A DNA stretch of 64,000 bases from Lysobacteraceae bacterium NML95-0200 (GTDB taxonomy: Bacteria > Pseudomonadota > Gammaproteobacteria > Xanthomonadales > Xanthomonadaceae), in the NCBI GenBank assembly GCA_002798255.1, contig NWQQ01000017.1, positions 101,051 through 165,050 of the forward strand. The letters run 5' to 3'. The stretch's first letter is position 1. The number at the start of each line of letters is the position of its first letter. The notes below the pieces were generated by a model, which worked only from the letters and a program-made list of their open reading frames with translations, ran no database searches and had not been told where the DNA came from. Shown here piece by piece: positions 17,854 through 27,352 of the stretch. The position numbers and the translations under genes were made by a program.

Positions 17854-19203
17854 ATGAAATTACCGGTCAAAGCGCCTGCAATACTGAAGTTGATGGCCGA
17901 CAAGGCAAGTATTGAGGGCGTGCTTCGGCAGCGGCAGGTCATCGGGCCGGAACTGGATGGCGACTATATCCATTGGGATAGGCTGCGGCACCGTACACCG
18001 CCGTCAGGCTTGAGCCATGAAGCATGGTGGCTGGGCATCAAGCTGGCACGGCAGGCGCGCGCTATCGTACTGCCGTTCAGGGAAAAGTCCGGCACGCGCT
18101 TCAAAGTCTCCATCACCGACAGCATGTTGCACAATCTGCATTTGCTTGACCGGCAGGCGGCCGGGCGCATTCTGGGAACGGAAGCGCTGGATGCCGATAG
18201 CCTGAAAGCCAAGTATCTGCACCGTTCGCTGGTGGAAGAGGCCATGACTTCATCACAACTTGAAGGCGCCTCCACCACCCGTCGGGTGGCCAAGGAAATG
18301 CTGGATAGTGGCCGTGCGCCGCGCGACCGAAGTGAGCAGATGATTTACAACAATTTTGCCATCATGCAGCTATTGGCGGATTGGAAAGCGCGAGAATTGA
18401 CGCCGGAAATGCTGCTGGAGATTCATCGGCGCATGACGGTGGAGGCGATAGATGACCCGCAAGAAAGCAGGCGTTTCCGGCGGGCGGAAGATGACATCGT
18501 GGTTTATGACCGTAGCGACCCCAGCCGCATCCTGCATACCCCTCCCCCTGCCAGCGAGTTGCCCGAGCGTATCCAGACGCTCTGCGATTTTGCCAATGGC
18601 AGTGGTGCCAATGGACCGTTTCTGCATCCGGTAGTGCGTGCCATCGTGCTGCATTTCATGGTCGGCTATGACCACCCGTTTTGCGATGGCAATGGCCGTA
18701 CTGCGCGGGCGCTGTTCTATTGGTCGATGCTTAAATCCGGCTATTGGTTGAGTGAATACTTTTCCATTTCCACCGTGCTCAAGCGCTCGCCAGGTGCTTA
18801 TCTACAGGCCTATCTGTACAGCGAGAGTGATGAGGGCGATGCCAGCTATTTTGTGGCGCATCAATTACGGGTCATCATGACGGCCATCTCGCAGTTGGAA
18901 GCATACATTGGCAGAAAGACTGCCGAGCTGCGGCAGATCGAAGCCGTGCTCAAGCCCGGCGATGGGCTGGGTAGCAAGTTAAACCACCGCCAGCGTGAAA
19001 TTCTGATGCAACTACTGGCCAAGCCCGATAGCCGCATCAGCATTGCTGCACATCAGAAACGGCAAGGCGTGACGTATGCCACTGCGCGCGCCGACCTCTT
19101 GGGGCTGGAAGCACTCGGGCTGCTGTTGCGCTATCAGGAAGGCAAACGTTTCGAGTTCGAGGCAGTGACGGATTTGCCCGCTCGTGTGCGTTTGGGCAAG
19201 TGA
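17854..19203 (+). CDS. Fic family protein (class II AMP-transferase type) with C-terminal winged helix
   Basis: 449 residues from ATG 17854. The Fic catalytic motif HPFCDGNGRTAR is at 274-285 (HxFx[D/E]GNGRxxR, complete). An inhibitory helix motif SSQLEG at 133-138 matches [S/T]xxxE[G/N] on the N-terminal side, so it is class II and expected to be auto-inhibited. Residues 1-60 resemble the DUF4172-like or N-terminal Fic cap, and the last 80 residues (LNHRQREILMQLLAKPDSRISIAAHQ) look like a winged-helix DNA-binding domain. Such enzymes usually transfer AMP to a target protein; the target is unknown. The flanking terminators make it monocistronic under the operator array upstream. Confidence 0.9.
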   Translation: MKLPVKAPAILKLMADKASIEGVLRQRQVIGPELDGDYIHWDRLRHRTPPSGLSHEAWWLGIKLARQARAIVLPFREKSGTRFKVSITDSMLHNLHLLDRQAAGRILGTEALDADSLKAKYLHRSLVEEAMTSSQLEGASTTRRVAKEMLDSGRAPRDRSEQMIYNNFAIMQLLADWKARELTPEMLLEIHRRMTVEAIDDPQESRRFRRAEDDIVVYDRSDPSRILHTPPPASELPERIQTLCDFANGSGANGPFLHPVVRAIVLHFMVGYDHPFCDGNGRTARALFYWSMLKSGYWLSEYFSISTVLKRSPGAYLQAYLYSESDEGDASYFVAHQLRVIMTAISQLEAYIGRKTAELRQIEAVLKPGDGLGSKLNHRQREILMQLLAKPDSRISIAAHQKRQGVTYATARADLLGLEALGLLLRYQEGKRFEFEAVTDLPARVRLGK

Positions 19204-19218
19204 TATTTCTATCCAATC

Positions 19219-19244
19219 AGGGCAACCTGATGGCTGCCCTTTTC
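19219..19244 (+). terminator. terminator after fic
   Basis: AGGGCA (19219-19224) pairs with TGCCCT (19235-19240) over a 10-nt loop that can extend by CC/GG, followed by TTTTC, 15 bp after the fic stop. Confidence 0.6.
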
Positions 19245-19263
19245 ATTGGTGAGTCTTCGTCCG

Positions 19264-19866
19264 TTACGGATGCAGTGAATAACTACCCCATGTGCTGGCT
19301 TCGGCCAGTACATGCCCGTGCATGGCGTTGAAAACTTCGGCGGCGGTAAAGCGCTCGGGCAGGTCGAGTTTTTCCACATCCAGCGCAAACAGGCGGAAGA
19401 AATAACGGTGGGTGCGCAGGTCTTGCGGCGGCGGGTAGGGGCCGTCATAGCCGAAATAATCGCCGCGCATGCCGCCTTCGTCCTCGGCAAACCAGCCGGT
19501 GTAGTCGTTCAGCCCCTGGCGGGCGCTGCCAAGAAGCGGGGCAGCGGCTTTGCCGCCCTTGTTGACGCCATCGGATGAGGCGCCGGCGGGGACTTCACGG
19601 GCATCGGCCGGGAGGTCAATCACCACCCAGTGCACGAAATCGCCACGCGGATGCGCCACCGGGATGTCCTGGCCGCTGGCGACCAATGCCGCATCGGTGG
19701 GCGCATCGGTATCGATGCACAGCAGGGCGAATGAGCGCGCGCCCTCGGGCACATCCGTCCAGGTCAAATGCGGGCTGCGGTTGCCGCCAAAGCCGTCAGG
19801 TGCGCCGAGTGCAAACTCGGCGGGGATGGGCTGGCCGTGGGCAAAGCTGTTGCTGTGGATTTGCAT
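19264..19866 (-). CDS. YbhB/YbcL family Raf-kinase-inhibitor-like (PEBP) protein
   Basis: 200 residues from the ATG ending at 19866, which has AGGAAA 8 bp upstream. PEBP fold signature: NRSPHLTWTDVPEGARSFALLCIDTDAPT, ASGQDIPVAHPRGDFVHWVVIDLPAD, GSARQGLNDYTGWFAEDEGG, YDGPYPPPQDLRTHRYFFRLFALD. The DPDxP-like and GP.PP segments line the anion-binding pocket in this family. Bacterial members have no settled function. No signal peptide. Stands 48 bp downstream of the YheT-type hydrolase. Confidence 0.9.
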   Translation of the reverse strand: MQIHSNSFAHGQPIPAEFALGAPDGFGGNRSPHLTWTDVPEGARSFALLCIDTDAPTDAALVASGQDIPVAHPRGDFVHWVVIDLPADAREVPAGASSDGVNKGGKAAAPLLGSARQGLNDYTGWFAEDEGGMRGDYFGYDGPYPPPQDLRTHRYFFRLFALDVEKLDLPERFTAAEVFNAMHGHVLAEASTWGSYSLHP

Positions 19867-19914
19867 CTGAGATTTCCTGTGTGGTTGCAAAGGGATGCCC
19901 GCAGGGTAGCGCAA

Positions 19915-20922
19915 TCAGGACGGAGGCGGGTTTTGCAGCAGCGTGGCAAAACGTACGGCCAGCCAGTGCTCGGCATAGCCATTCATTTGCCAGTCCAGCA
20001 AAAAGCCGCAATGGCCGCCATATTCGGCCAGTTCAACCCTGAGGTTGGGCAAGCGGGCGATGGCGTGAAAGTCTGCTACCGGCACGATGGGATCATCGGC
20101 GGCCATCAGGATGTCGGCGTTGACGGACAGGGCGGCCAATCGTTCACCGGCGATGTTGTAGGCATCGAAGTAATTTTCCAGCGAGCCGTAATCGGTATGG
20201 CGCTCGGCAAAATAACGGGTCAGCGGACGCATCCGCAGCTTCAAGACCGTATCGTCAAAATCATGGCGCTCGGGGAACAGCTCACGTTTTTTCGCCAGCG
20301 AGCGCCGCCATTTATGTTCGAAATAGCGCAGATAAAGTGGCAGCCCGGCTTCCATCGCCTCCATGGTGCGCGCCGGGTCAATCGCCGGGCAGATGGCGGC
20401 AATGGCGGTCAGTGGCAGACGTGCAGCCCGGGCGGCAAGGCCAAGGCGCAGGGCGAAATTGCCGCCCAGCGACCAGCCAGCCACCGCCAGGCGCTGCACC
20501 TCAAGGCGTGTGAGCAAGTCGCTTGTAGCGGCCACGACCTCGGCAATCCGGCCGGAATGGAAAATCTCCTCGTTGAGATGATGGGTATCGCCGTGGTCGC
20601 GGAAATTGAGCCGGAAAACCCGGTGGCCCTCTTGCAGCAGGCGGGCCGCGGCGGCGCGGATATAGCTGGATTCGGCACTGCCCTCCCAGCCATGCAATAG
20701 CAGCACCAGTGCGTTGGACGGATGGTTTTGCGGCGCGCTCAAAACCCCTTGCAGGCGGATACCTTCACCGCCATCCAGGGTCAGGGTTTGATGGCTGGCA
20801 GCGGCTTCGGCCAGCTTGCGTGCCGCATGGCGGGCACGTGCCGGACTGGAAGCCAGTACCGACTGCATATGACCATTGCGCAGGCCGCGGGCGGGCAGGA
20901 ATGGGCTGGATGCAAGACTCAC
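19915..20922 (-). CDS. YheT-type alpha/beta hydrolase
   Basis: 335 residues starting at a GTG that overlaps the acyltransferase stop (GTGA). COG0429/YheT features: FLPARGLRNGHMQSVLAS at the N-terminus, LLLHGWEGSAESSYIR, FRLNFRDHGDTHHLNEEIFHSGR, nucleophile elbow AGWSLGGNFALRLG, acid in MAADDPIVP and His in EYGGHCGFL. Family members have carboxylesterase activity; the physiological substrate is not known. Coupling to a PlsC-like acyltransferase hints at a lipid ester substrate. Confidence 0.87.
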   Translation of the reverse strand: MSLASSPFLPARGLRNGHMQSVLASSPARARHAARKLAEAAASHQTLTLDGGEGIRLQGVLSAPQNHPSNALVLLLHGWEGSAESSYIRAAAARLLQEGHRVFRLNFRDHGDTHHLNEEIFHSGRIAEVVAATSDLLTRLEVQRLAVAGWSLGGNFALRLGLAARAARLPLTAIAAICPAIDPARTMEAMEAGLPLYLRYFEHKWRRSLAKKRELFPERHDFDDTVLKLRMRPLTRYFAERHTDYGSLENYFDAYNIAGERLAALSVNADILMAADDPIVPVADFHAIARLPNLRVELAEYGGHCGFLLDWQMNGYAEHWLAVRFATLLQNPPPS

Positions 20923-21707
20923 GAGGTAGGCAGGACGGCAGCGATGCGTGCGCGTGCGGTTTCGGCGATGCGGCGACGGCCTTCGGCCTCGGTGCTGCCG
21001 GGCAGGATGGGGTCGAGAAAAATCACATCGGCATCAATCATCGGGTTGCCCAAAAGCCGCAGGAAGTTCTGCATGAAATTCTCGCGCGGGGCGAAGGCGA
21101 CCCGGGTTTGCGCCGTGCCATCACGGCCATAACGTAACGCCACTGGCTGTACCGGCACGGCGGCCTCTACCGCTGCGGTGAAGATGCGGGCATGGAATGG
21201 CCCCAGCTCGCGGCCATTGCGGGTGCCGCCTTCCGGGAAGGCGCCAACCGAATAGCCGGTCTTGAGCCGCTCGCTCATCAATGCTAGGACATCGCCCAGG
21301 GATTCCTGGCTGCCACGCTGGTGAAAAATGGTTTCTGCCTTGGAGGCCATCCAGCCGACCAGCGGCCAGCTGGCGATTTCGCGCTTGGCGACAAAGCCCA
21401 TCATCCGCTGGCTGTGCAGTACCACGATGTCCACCCAGCTGACATGATTGGCGACAAACAGGGTGGCGCCGGGCAGCGGCGCGCCCACGCTGCGCACGCG
21501 GATGCCAAATACCCGCATCAGCCAGCGTGACCACCAGTTGATGGCGCGATATTCCAGACGCATGCCGCGAATCTTGATATGCCGCACAGGCAGGGTGATA
21601 ACCGCCAGCACGATGGGCAGGTTGATGCACACATGCCAAAGCAGGAATGGCACGCGCCACAGATAGCGGCCTGTACGCAGCAGGGATGAATCAGTGTGTC
21701 TGGGCAT
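20919..21707 (-). CDS. 1-acyl-glycerol-3-phosphate acyltransferase-like (PlsC family)
   Basis: 262 residues from the ATG ending at 21707 (MPRHTDSS); a longer frame upstream is not protein-like. An N-terminal membrane helix (LWHVCINLPIVLAVITL) precedes the acyltransferase motifs NHVSWVD (H-x4-D catalytic motif), ETIFHQRGS and FPEGGTRNG (FPEGTR-like with an inserted Gly), then VPVQPVAL. PlsC enzymes acylate lysophosphatidate in the inner membrane; paralogues act on other lysolipids. The stop overlaps the downstream hydrolase GTG. Confidence 0.85.
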   Translation of the reverse strand: MPRHTDSSLLRTGRYLWRVPFLLWHVCINLPIVLAVITLPVRHIKIRGMRLEYRAINWWSRWLMRVFGIRVRSVGAPLPGATLFVANHVSWVDIVVLHSQRMMGFVAKREIASWPLVGWMASKAETIFHQRGSQESLGDVLALMSERLKTGYSVGAFPEGGTRNGRELGPFHARIFTAAVEAAVPVQPVALRYGRDGTAQTRVAFAPRENFMQNFLRLLGNPMIDADVIFLDPILPGSTEAEGRRRIAETARARIAAVLPTS

Positions 21708-21816
21708 TTGCGCACGATACCGGCAAGCGCGTTGCTGCGCTACAGCAGAAAGTAGGGTGAAGCGGTTGATGGACAAGCATCGCGCACGGGATTGATTGCA
21801 TTTTCATTGAAATCAG

Positions 21817-23943
21817 TCAGTTACGGCGCACATCCTCGACGCCGGGCAGGGCGGCGAGTTTGCCGATGAGTTGCGAGAGCTGGTCAAAATCACGCACCTG
21901 TACCTGGATGGTCAGCCGGGTGCGGCCATCGCGCGTATTACTGTTGCCGTGGATATTGCCCACATGCAGGTTTTCCTGCGCGATGAGATTGCTGACATCG
22001 CGCAGCAGGTAGCGCCGGTCGATGGCGGTCATGGTGATTTCCACGCGCTGCCGGTTACCGGCATCCTCCCAGCTGACCGGCATCCAGCGCGCCGGGTCGG
22101 CGGCGACCATGCGCTGCAATGCCGGGCAATTGGCGCGATGCATGGCAAGCCCGCGGCGCTTGCTGAGGTAACCGGCTACCGGCTCGCCCGGCACCGGCTG
22201 GCAGCAGCGGGCGATATGTACCAGCAGGTTATCCACTCCGGCGACTGACACACCGGGGCGGGCAGCCCCATCATCTGCCGTTTTGTGCGTGATGACGGCA
22301 GCCTGCGCTGGCTCGGGCGCCGCCGCTTGCATGGCCTTGCGCGCCTCGCCCAGTGCGCGAACGACCTGATGTGGGCTGGTTTCGCCCAGCGCCAACTGTA
22401 TCCACAATGCCTCTATCGAGCTGGCGTGAAAGCGCGGCAAGATGCCATCCAGCACCGCATCGGCCTGTCCCAGGCGCTTTAATTCGCGCTCCAGAATCTC
22501 GCGCCCGGCCTGCTGGTTGCGTTCGCGGTCGAGTTTGTGGAACCAGGCGCGCACTTTGTCGCGTGAGCGTGCGCTCGCCAGAAAGCGGTTGCCGGGCAGC
22601 AGCCAGTCACGCCGTGGTTCGCTGACTTTGCCGGTCATGATTTCCACGCGCTCGCCAGTACGCAGCTTGTAATCCAGGGTCACGATGCGGCCATCGACTT
22701 TCGCCCCCCGGCAGCGATGCCCGACCTCGGTGTGCACGCGATAGGCAAAATCCAGCGGCGTGGCGCCCTGTGGCAGGTCGATGACTTCACCCTTGGGCGA
22801 GAGCGCATAGATGCGGTCTTCGACCAGTTCATGGTCAAGCCCGGCTTGCAGGTCAGCGCCGCCTTCTTCACTGCTGGCATCAAGCAGTTTGCGCATCCAC
22901 GCGACTTTGCGCTCCAGCGCCGCATCGCCTGCGCCGCCTTCTTTATAGCGCCAGTGTGCAGCTACACCCAGTTCGGCATGGGCATGCATTTCGCGGGTGC
23001 GGATTTGCACTTCCACCACCTTGCCGCCCGGCCCGACCACGCAGGTATGCAGCGAGCGATAGTCATTGGCCTTGGGGCGGGCGATGTAGTCATCGAACTC
23101 GCCCGGCACCGGCAGCCAACGCGCATGTACCAGTCCCAGCACGGTGTAGCATTCGGCGGTTTCATCCACCAGCACCCGTACCGCACGCAGGTCGTACAAA
23201 CCCTCGAACGGCAGGTTTTTCTTCTGCATCTTTCGCCAGATGCTGTAGATATGCTTGGGGCGGCCTGCCACATCGGCCTGGATGCCGGCAGCCGCCACTG
23301 CCTCGCCCAGCTCGCGCTTGAACTGGGCAATGTAATCTTCGCGGTCACGACGCTTGTCATCCAGCAGCCGGGCGATGCGGCGATAGGCATCCGGCTCCAG
23401 CACGCGGAAGGCCAGGTCTTCCAGCTCCCATTTCAACTGCCAGATGCCCAGCCGGTTTGCCAGCGGCGCGTGGATATCGCGGGTCAGCCGCGCCAGGGCG
23501 CTGGCTTCTTCGCCGCTTTCAACCACGGCATGACGCAGCCTGGCCAGATGCCGCGCCAGCAGAATCGGCACCACGCGCAGATCCTGGCTCATCGCCAGCA
23601 ACAGCCGGCGCAGCCCCTCCGGGTCGCTGCCCTGGCGCTGCTCGGCATGCAGGGCGCGGACTTGCTGCTCGGCGGCCAGCCCTTCCAGCAGCGCAGCTTC
23701 TCCCGTCTCCAGCGGCAAGGTTTTCAGAGCCTCCGGCGCCAGCCCTGCGGCATCCACAATCGCCGCAGCCAGCATCCGCGCATCGGCGCCCAACGTTGCC
23801 AGAAGCGCCAGCGTGTCCGCAAGGCACGGCCAGTCCGTGCCTTGCGGTAGCGCGGGCAGATGAGTTTGAAGACGTTGCCGGTCGGCATCACTCAAAACCG
23901 ATGCGGCAGGCAGGGCAAGTACTTCATCAAGCATCAGGGACAT
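21817..23943 (-). CDS. relA: RelA, (p)ppGpp synthetase of the stringent response
   Basis: 708 residues. The HD hydrolase region at the N-terminus is degenerate: no His-Asp pair is visible around residues 50-140. The synthetase domain has GRPKHIYSIWRKMQKK, YDLRAVRVLV and EFDDYIARPKANDYRSLHT (EFDD at 282-285); EXDD here is typical of RelA rather than SpoT. TGS (EVIDLPQGATPLDFAYRVHTEVGHRCRGAKVDG), helical/zinc-finger region (HIARCCQPVPGEPV) and a C-terminal ACT domain (VQVRDFDQLSQLIGKLAALPGV) follow. Ribosome-bound RelA makes (p)ppGpp on amino-acid starvation. Confidence 0.95.
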   Translation of the reverse strand: MSLMLDEVLALPAASVLSDADRQRLQTHLPALPQGTDWPCLADTLALLATLGADARMLAAAIVDAAGLAPEALKTLPLETGEAALLEGLAAEQQVRALHAEQRQGSDPEGLRRLLLAMSQDLRVVPILLARHLARLRHAVVESGEEASALARLTRDIHAPLANRLGIWQLKWELEDLAFRVLEPDAYRRIARLLDDKRRDREDYIAQFKRELGEAVAAAGIQADVAGRPKHIYSIWRKMQKKNLPFEGLYDLRAVRVLVDETAECYTVLGLVHARWLPVPGEFDDYIARPKANDYRSLHTCVVGPGGKVVEVQIRTREMHAHAELGVAAHWRYKEGGAGDAALERKVAWMRKLLDASSEEGGADLQAGLDHELVEDRIYALSPKGEVIDLPQGATPLDFAYRVHTEVGHRCRGAKVDGRIVTLDYKLRTGERVEIMTGKVSEPRRDWLLPGNRFLASARSRDKVRAWFHKLDRERNQQAGREILERELKRLGQADAVLDGILPRFHASSIEALWIQLALGETSPHQVVRALGEARKAMQAAAPEPAQAAVITHKTADDGAARPGVSVAGVDNLLVHIARCCQPVPGEPVAGYLSKRRGLAMHRANCPALQRMVAADPARWMPVSWEDAGNRQRVEITMTAIDRRYLLRDVSNLIAQENLHVGNIHGNSNTRDGRTRLTIQVQVRDFDQLSQLIGKLAALPGVEDVRRN

Positions 23944-24007
23944 GGCAGCGCCTGTTTGGCTTTCACTTGCGACTACACTAGCGGCAACTCACGCAATTGG
24001 AAGCCCC

Positions 24008-24499
24008 ATGAAGCCAATCCGCCATTGTTTTTTCATCGCCGCCATGTTGTTTGTCATGCCCCTGCAAGCGCAGCAGTTTGAGCCGATTGAAAAACGCATG
24101 AGCGCCGAGGCATTCAAGGCCGCCGGTCTGGACAAGTTGAGCGCAGCAGAACTTGCCCACCTCAATGCCTGGCTGCAGGGCAATGCGCCAGATCAGGCGG
24201 CACTGGAAGCGGCGCGTGAACAAGGCCGACAAGAAGTGGTGCGCAAAAACCGCGGCTTTTTTGATTTTGGCTCCAGCGAGCCTATCGTCAGCCGCTTGCA
24301 AGGCGAGTTTCGCGGCTTTGCCCGCAACCGCGAATACACCCTGGAAAACGGTCAAGTCTGGCAGCAAACCGACGATGCCACCCTGTACGGCGTGCGCGCG
24401 CAAAACCCGGAAGTGCGCATCCGCCCCGGCGCACTCGGCGCCTGGTGGCTGCGGGTGGGCAATAACGCCGTGCAAGCCAAAGTCAAACGCATCAAGTAA
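24008..24499 (+). CDS. secreted hypothetical protein
   Basis: 163 residues starting at ATG 24008, with a Sec signal peptide (MKPIRHCFFIAAMLFVMPLQAQ). After it come a short helical region (FKAAGLDKLSAAELAHLNAWLQG) that resembles the conserved start of an uncharacterised xanthomonad secreted protein, and a C-terminal half predicted as beta (LENGQVWQQTDDATLYGVRA ... GAWWLRVGNNAVQAKVKRIK), a hook often seen in small periplasmic proteins. It is divergent from relA with 64 bp between starts. Function unknown. Confidence 0.75.
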   Translation: MKPIRHCFFIAAMLFVMPLQAQQFEPIEKRMSAEAFKAAGLDKLSAAELAHLNAWLQGNAPDQAALEAAREQGRQEVVRKNRGFFDFGSSEPIVSRLQGEFRGFARNREYTLENGQVWQQTDDATLYGVRAQNPEVRIRPGALGAWWLRVGNNAVQAKVKRIK

Positions 24500-24516
24500 G
24501 CAAGACTGCAGCAGCG

Positions 24517-24554
24517 CCCGGATATTGGCGCAAGTGCTCGCGCCAATATCCGGG
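24517..24554. terminator. long perfect hairpin between convergent genes
   Basis: A 15 bp perfect stem CCCGGATATTGGCGC (24517-24531) / GCGCCAATATCCGGG (24540-24554) with an 8-nt loop lies between the stop of the secreted protein and that of hemF. Neither side has a clear T-run, so it would act as a bidirectional block or 3'-end protector. Confidence 0.5.
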
Positions 24555-24566
24555 GGAAACAGCAGC

Positions 24567-25487
24567 TCAGCGTTGGAGCCAGTCTTGCGGCTTCAGATAG
24601 TGCTGGAGCCGGGCTTCGGCACTATCGGCTTCAGGCTGATAGCCGTATTCCCAGCGCGCCAGCGGCGGCATGCTCATCAGGATGGACTCGGTGCGGCCAC
24701 CGGATTGCAGGCCAAAATGCGTGCCGCGGTCGAACACCAGATTGAACTCGACATAGCGGCCACGGCGGTACAGCTGGAACTGCCGTTCGCGCTCGCCATA
24801 GGGGGTGTCCTTGCGGCGTTCGACGATGGGCAAGTAAGCATCCAGAAAGCCATCGCCGACCGCGCGCAGATAGGCAAAATCGCGCTCGAAGTCTTCGTCC
24901 AAATCGTCAAAGAACAGCCCGCCTACGCCGCGCGTTTCACCACGGTGCTTGAGGAAGAAATACTCATCACACCACTTTTTGTGCGCCTGATAGCGCGCCT
25001 GGCCGCCGAAGGCTTCACACAAATCACGTGCGGTCTGGTGCCAGTGCCGGATGTCTTCGTCAAACGGATAGAACGGAGTCAGGTCGAAGCCACCGCCAAA
25101 CCATGCCGTGACCACTTCGCCGTCTTTTTCGGCACAAAAATGGCGCACATTGGCATGGGTGGTGGGCAGGTAGGGGTTTAGCGGGTGGAATACCAGTGAA
25201 ACCCCGACCGCGCGCCAGGCAGCGCCGACCAGTTCCGGGCGGGCGGCGGTGGCCGAAGGCGGCAGCGCGGTACCGGAAACATCGGAGAAACCAATCCCGG
25301 CCTGCTCGAACACCGCGCCATCGCGCAGTACCCGGGTACGCCCGCCACCGCCCAGCAACAGCCCGTTGGGCTCGCGCGTCCAGACATCCTGATGAAACTT
25401 TGCCTTGCCGTCGGCCTGCTCAATGGCGGCACAGATGCGATCCTGAAGGCCGGTCAGGTAATCGCGCACGCGGTTGAAGTTTTCCAT
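24567..25487 (-). CDS. hemF: oxygen-dependent coproporphyrinogen III oxidase
   Basis: 306 residues. Converts coproporphyrinogen III to protoporphyrinogen IX using O2. Conserved blocks: [73 protein letters not shown] segment, [26 protein letters not shown], and [18 protein letters not shown]. Length is normal. It is monocistronic, bounded by the 15 bp hairpin and by a 60 bp spacer to the ligase gene upstream. Indicates an aerobic lifestyle. Confidence 0.97.
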   Translation of the reverse strand: MENFNRVRDYLTGLQDRICAAIEQADGKAKFHQDVWTREPNGLLLGGGGRTRVLRDGAVFEQAGIGFSDVSGTALPPSATAARPELVGAAWRAVGVSLVFHPLNPYLPTTHANVRHFCAEKDGEVVTAWFGGGFDLTPFYPFDEDIRHWHQTARDLCEAFGGQARYQAHKKWCDEYFFLKHRGETRGVGGLFFDDLDEDFERDFAYLRAVGDGFLDAYLPIVERRKDTPYGERERQFQLYRRGRYVEFNLVFDRGTHFGLQSGGRTESILMSMPPLARWEYGYQPEADSAEARLQHYLKPQDWLQR

Positions 25488-25547
25488 ATCGAAATTTTAG
25501 GCATGTTTATCTTGTAGCGGGGCGTGGGAGTGCTTTCAGCTAGATAT

Positions 25548-27299
25548 TCAAGTGGTGCTGCCGTTATGCCTGCGGGATGAGAGTTGTCCTTGTGCCCACT
25601 GGCCGAGTTTTTCCCGGCCAATCTTGGCGTTGTGGCGGATGTCCACCGGGAAGCTGCCGGGGTGGTGCAGGAAATGGCTGATGTGGGCGGTATGGACATG
25701 GCCTTCAGCGATTTTTTGCAGTTCTTCGCGGATGCGGGGCCATTGCTCGGCGCTGACATCTGCACGCAGTTCCACGCACAGGCAGGCGGCATGGCCGGCA
25801 GGTGTATCGGCCTGTTGGCGCAGTTGCCCGGTATCGCCCTGGCTCAGCTCCAGCCTGCCCGGTTGCGCTTGGGCGGGCACGGCGACCAAGGCGGTGCGGG
25901 CAACGTCCGGGTGGCTGTTGAATACCGGCTCAATCTGTTCGGTGCATAGCGTGCCGCCTGCGGCGAGTACCACGCGCTGCGATTTGCGTCCGCAAAACCA
26001 GAGGCGGCCTTCGCTATCGAAATACCCCAAATCGCCCATGCGGTGCACGATGCGGCTTGTGCCATCGGTCAGGGTTTCCCGGATTTTGGCCAGCCGGGTT
26101 TGTGCATCGCGGTTGAAATAGGCATCGGTGGCGACCGGCCCTGCCACGGTGATTTCCCCTACCACGCCCTGTGGGACTTCTTGTACATCGCGCCAGTCGG
26201 GGATAGCTTCATCACTGATGGCGATGATGCGTACATGGTTGCCCGGCACCGGGCGGCCAATACAGGTGCCCGCGCCCGCTTCGGTGCGCTCGCGCAGGGT
26301 GATGAGCTCGCGGCCTTCAATCACCGCTACCGGCAGGCATTCGGTGGCGCCATAGGGCGTCCAGAGCTGCCCGCCTTCGGGCATCAGTTGCAACAGTTTG
26401 GCCACCACATCCGGCGGCACCGGGGCGCCGGCGCTGGTGGCACGCATCACGCCGGGCAGGGGTTCGCCATGTTCGGCCAGTACCCGCATCAAGGCAGGTG
26501 AGCCGAACATCTGGGTCACGCCAAAGCGGCGGATGGCCGCATGCAGCTTGCGCGGGTTGGCCTGGGCAGGCCGGGTCGGGTCCATGTCCGGGATGATGGA
26601 AGTCAGGCCGAGCGCCGGGGCAAACAGGGCAAAGGGCGGGAAGGTGGGCAGATCAACGCCGCCCGGCTCGATGCCAAAGGCCTGGCGCAGCATGTCGATT
26701 TGCGCCAGAAAATGCCGGTGACGGTACACCACGCCCTTGGGCACGCCGGTAGAGCCGCTGGTGAACAAGATGGCGGCGATGTCATCGGCGCAGGTTGTAC
26801 CAAAATCCACCGGATTGGTTTTGCCGTCGCGTTCGATGGCGGCCAGCGTGGTGTCGGCAAACCAGGCGCTGCGGCCGGTGGTGATGCGATATTTCACCCC
26901 GCGCGCCCAGCCCAGCACGATGCGTGCGAACATCGCCAGCGGGATGCCGATGAAAGCATCGGGCTGGGCTTCTGCCAGGCATTGCCGGAGTGCGCGCTTG
27001 TCGATGCCCGGGTCCACCAGCACCGGCACTGCGCCCAGGCGGAACAGGGCAAACATCGCCAGGAAGAACTCCGGCGTGGGGCGCACCATCACTACGCAGC
27101 GCATGCCGCGGCGGAGCCCCAGCCGGTGCAGGCCGGCGGCGATGTCGGTACTGCGGCTATCGAGTTCGCCCGTGGTCAGGGCAACCGGATAGTCGCCTTT
27201 CTTGCCGGGGCAGCGCATGGCGATGCTTTCGGGGTTTTGCTGTGCGCGCTGGCGCAGGGTGTCGGCGATATTGGTGAAGCCGGAATCTTGCATATTCAT
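25548..27299 (-). CDS. OleC-like AMP-dependent synthetase/ligase
   Basis: 583 residues from the ATG ending at 27299 (MNMQDSGFTNIADTL). Adenylate-forming enzyme: P-loop LFTSGSTGVPKGVVYRH, GSPALMRVLAEHGEPLP, TPYGATECLPV, MGDLGYFDSEGRLWFCGRKSQRV. The overall sequence style, including FPPFALFAPALGLTSIIPDMDPTRPA, is that of OleC from xanthomonad olefin clusters, a beta-lactone synthetase (family assignment from memory). However no oleA (thiolase), oleB or oleD gene is in the window, so it may be an orphan ligase of another pathway. Divergent from the Cys-cluster protein with 53 bp between starts. Confidence 0.75.
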   Translation of the reverse strand: MNMQDSGFTNIADTLRQRAQQNPESIAMRCPGKKGDYPVALTTGELDSRSTDIAAGLHRLGLRRGMRCVVMVRPTPEFFLAMFALFRLGAVPVLVDPGIDKRALRQCLAEAQPDAFIGIPLAMFARIVLGWARGVKYRITTGRSAWFADTTLAAIERDGKTNPVDFGTTCADDIAAILFTSGSTGVPKGVVYRHRHFLAQIDMLRQAFGIEPGGVDLPTFPPFALFAPALGLTSIIPDMDPTRPAQANPRKLHAAIRRFGVTQMFGSPALMRVLAEHGEPLPGVMRATSAGAPVPPDVVAKLLQLMPEGGQLWTPYGATECLPVAVIEGRELITLRERTEAGAGTCIGRPVPGNHVRIIAISDEAIPDWRDVQEVPQGVVGEITVAGPVATDAYFNRDAQTRLAKIRETLTDGTSRIVHRMGDLGYFDSEGRLWFCGRKSQRVVLAAGGTLCTEQIEPVFNSHPDVARTALVAVPAQAQPGRLELSQGDTGQLRQQADTPAGHAACLCVELRADVSAEQWPRIREELQKIAEGHVHTAHISHFLHHPGSFPVDIRHNAKIGREKLGQWAQGQLSSRRHNGSTT

Positions 27300-27352
27300 G
27301 CAGCTATTGTCGCAACCCTTGCGTTGTTCTGCCCGATTCGCACAATGCGCGC

